From positions 1 through 41,940 of the forward strand of contig CAZFQG010000029.1 in NCBI GenBank assembly GCA_964520785.1: a DNA stretch of 41,940 bases, read 5' to 3'. This stretch comes from CAZFQG01 sp964520785. GTDB taxonomy: Bacteria; Planctomycetota; Planctomycetia; Pirellulales; Thermoguttaceae. The position numbers were made by a program, and so were the translations under genes. Within the stretch, counting starts at the first letter, position 1, and every line of letters begins with the position of its first letter. Below the pieces are notes generated by a model, which ran no database searches, was not told the origin of the DNA, and saw nothing but the letters and a program-made list of their open reading frames with translations. Positions 41,095-41,940 of the stretch are shown piece after piece.

Positions 41095-41940
41095 CTATGC
41101 TTCGAAATCGGGAACAACGAGTTCAACGTCCGCCAAAACGCATTGCGGGGCGATTTCCTCTTTTCCCGTCTTGGGGTCCAGTTGTCGGCGCAACAACTGT
41201 CCGATTACGGCCCCTTGCTCCTGCAGCCCCAACGTGGGACGAATGACCGGAAACGCGAGTCCCTCGGCCGGAGAACGGAAATAGTCCGCGGCGACGATCG
41301 TCACGTCCCGATGAGGAAACACCCGGCTCTTGGTCACGGCCTCGGCAGCCGCGTCGGCGATTACCGCCGTCCGCGCCAGGATACCCGGGGGGTCGTCGTA
41401 TTGCCGCAGCAATGCATCCACCTCCTCTACGATCACCTCCCGGTCGTGCGGCAGGCAGCGAAGTGTCAGCGCCGAGGGGGGCAGTCCCGCCTTGTCGATG
41501 CAATCACGGACGGCGTCGAGGGCGACGTGGTCGCCCGGCAGAAATCGCTGGCGCGCGACATAGATGACGTTGCGGTGGCCGCGAGCGACGAGGTATTCGG
41601 CCAGCAGATCTCCCACCTTCCGCTGATCCCGGTCGACGAAGGGGATGCCATCCACGGAAGGATACAGATGGCCCAAGACCACGCATGGCAGTTCCGAAGC
41701 GGCAAACGCCCTTTGCATCGTGAGCGTGGAGTTCACCAGAATGAACCCTTCCGGCTCCGGTAGCCGCAGCGCGCCGGAAATAACCTCGCGAATGGCCTCT
41801 TCTTCGTCGTTTCGAGCAACGGCGTCAAAAAGGAGCTTAGCGCCGGGAACCGTCGCCTGGAGTCCCATCACCATTTCCGAATCGAAGAGCCCTTCAGCCC
41901 GGATTTCCCGATCCGACATCAAGAAGTGAATTGCCTTGAA
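41095..41940 (-). CDS. LacI-type transcriptional regulator, effector domain (N-terminus outside window)
   Basis: The frame is open to the right edge, so the DNA-binding part is missing from view; the visible 281 residues form a periplasmic-binding-protein-like effector domain. Features are EPEGFILVNSTLT, the first-lobe strand ELPCVVLGHLYP, the interdomain VDRDQRKVGDLLAEYLVARGHRNVIYVA (in parts), a second-lobe ILARTAVIADAAAEAV and VTIVAADYF. The order is that of LacI/GalR (or GntR fused to this domain) regulators, which bind sugars. It precedes the DUF1559, lipoprotein, dockerin and glycoside-hydrolase-like genes on the same strand and is the likely local regulator of carbohydrate use. A few bases of the ORF at the right edge cannot be assigned a start. 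Confidence 0.8.
   Translation of the reverse strand, partial: FKAIHFLMSDREIRAEGLFDSEMVMGLQATVPGAKLLFDAVARNDEEEAIREVISGALRLPEPEGFILVNSTLTMQRAFAASELPCVVLGHLYPSVDGIPFVDRDQRKVGDLLAEYLVARGHRNVIYVARQRFLPGDHVALDAVRDCIDKAGLPPSALTLRCLPHDREVIVEEVDALLRQYDDPPGILARTAVIADAAAEAVTKSRVFPHRDVTIVAADYFRSPAEGLAFPVIRPTLGLQEQGAVIGQLLRRQLDPKTGKEEIAPQCVLADVELVVPDFEA

Overview
The window looks like a chromosomal segment of a flagellated planctomycete. The clues are a DUF1559 prepilin-like protein ending in the H-x9-DG type motif, PEP-CTERM and dockerin proteins, a Tat-exported Gfo/Idh/MocA oxidoreductase, a small carboxypeptidase-regulatory-like lipoprotein, and uniformly GC-rich coding sequence. This placement rests on gene families recognised by eye; no database search was run.

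Layout. 1-2201 (+): a truncated transglutaminase-like/TPR protein and a single-pass membrane protein. 2322-4606 (-): a small operon of an NAD-dependent epimerase-like SDR, a CPBP membrane protease homologue and a zinc-ribbon protein. 4656-18678 (-): a long flagellar operon, in transcription order flgB, flgC, fliE, fliF, fliG, fliH, fliI, fliJ, a MotE/MgtE_N-like coiled-coil membrane protein, fliK, flgD, flgE, flbD, motA, motB. A near-consensus sigma-54 promoter (18712-18727) lies directly before flgB. 19013-24283 (-): a TPR membrane protein, a FlgN-like coiled-coil protein, a soluble histidine kinase and a sigma-54-dependent NtrC-type regulator, which probably form the control module for the flagellar operon. 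24372-26421 (-): an alpha/beta-hydrolase-fold protein that has lost its catalytic triad, and a malate dehydrogenase.

26489-28024 (+): a 14-bp tandem repeat, a sigma-70 promoter, a cobalamin riboswitch, an intrinsic terminator, and a PEP-CTERM protein that looks like a beta-propeller. This reads as a complete B12-responsive circuit controlling a surface protein. 28352-31804 (+): a Tat-exported Gfo/Idh oxidoreductase and a secreted right-handed beta-helix protein, probably for polysaccharide catabolism. 31960-35638 (+): cas5c, cas8c and cas7c of a type I-C CRISPR effector complex behind their own promoter, with no cas3, cas4, cas1, cas2 or CRISPR array in the window. 35661-41940 (-): a LacI-like regulator (truncated), DUF1559 protein, small lipoprotein, a LamG-like/dockerin/PEP-CTERM protein interrupted by one in-frame TAG, and a secreted glycoside-hydrolase-like protein with a discoidin-type C-terminus.

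The observations most worth following are the B12 riboswitch over a PEP-CTERM propeller, the cas3-less type I-C Cascade operon, a FliG whose torque-helix charges are absent while MotA keeps its partners, a complete local sigma-54 circuit for the flagellar operon, the triad-less esterase homologue, and the amber-interrupted dockerin protein.
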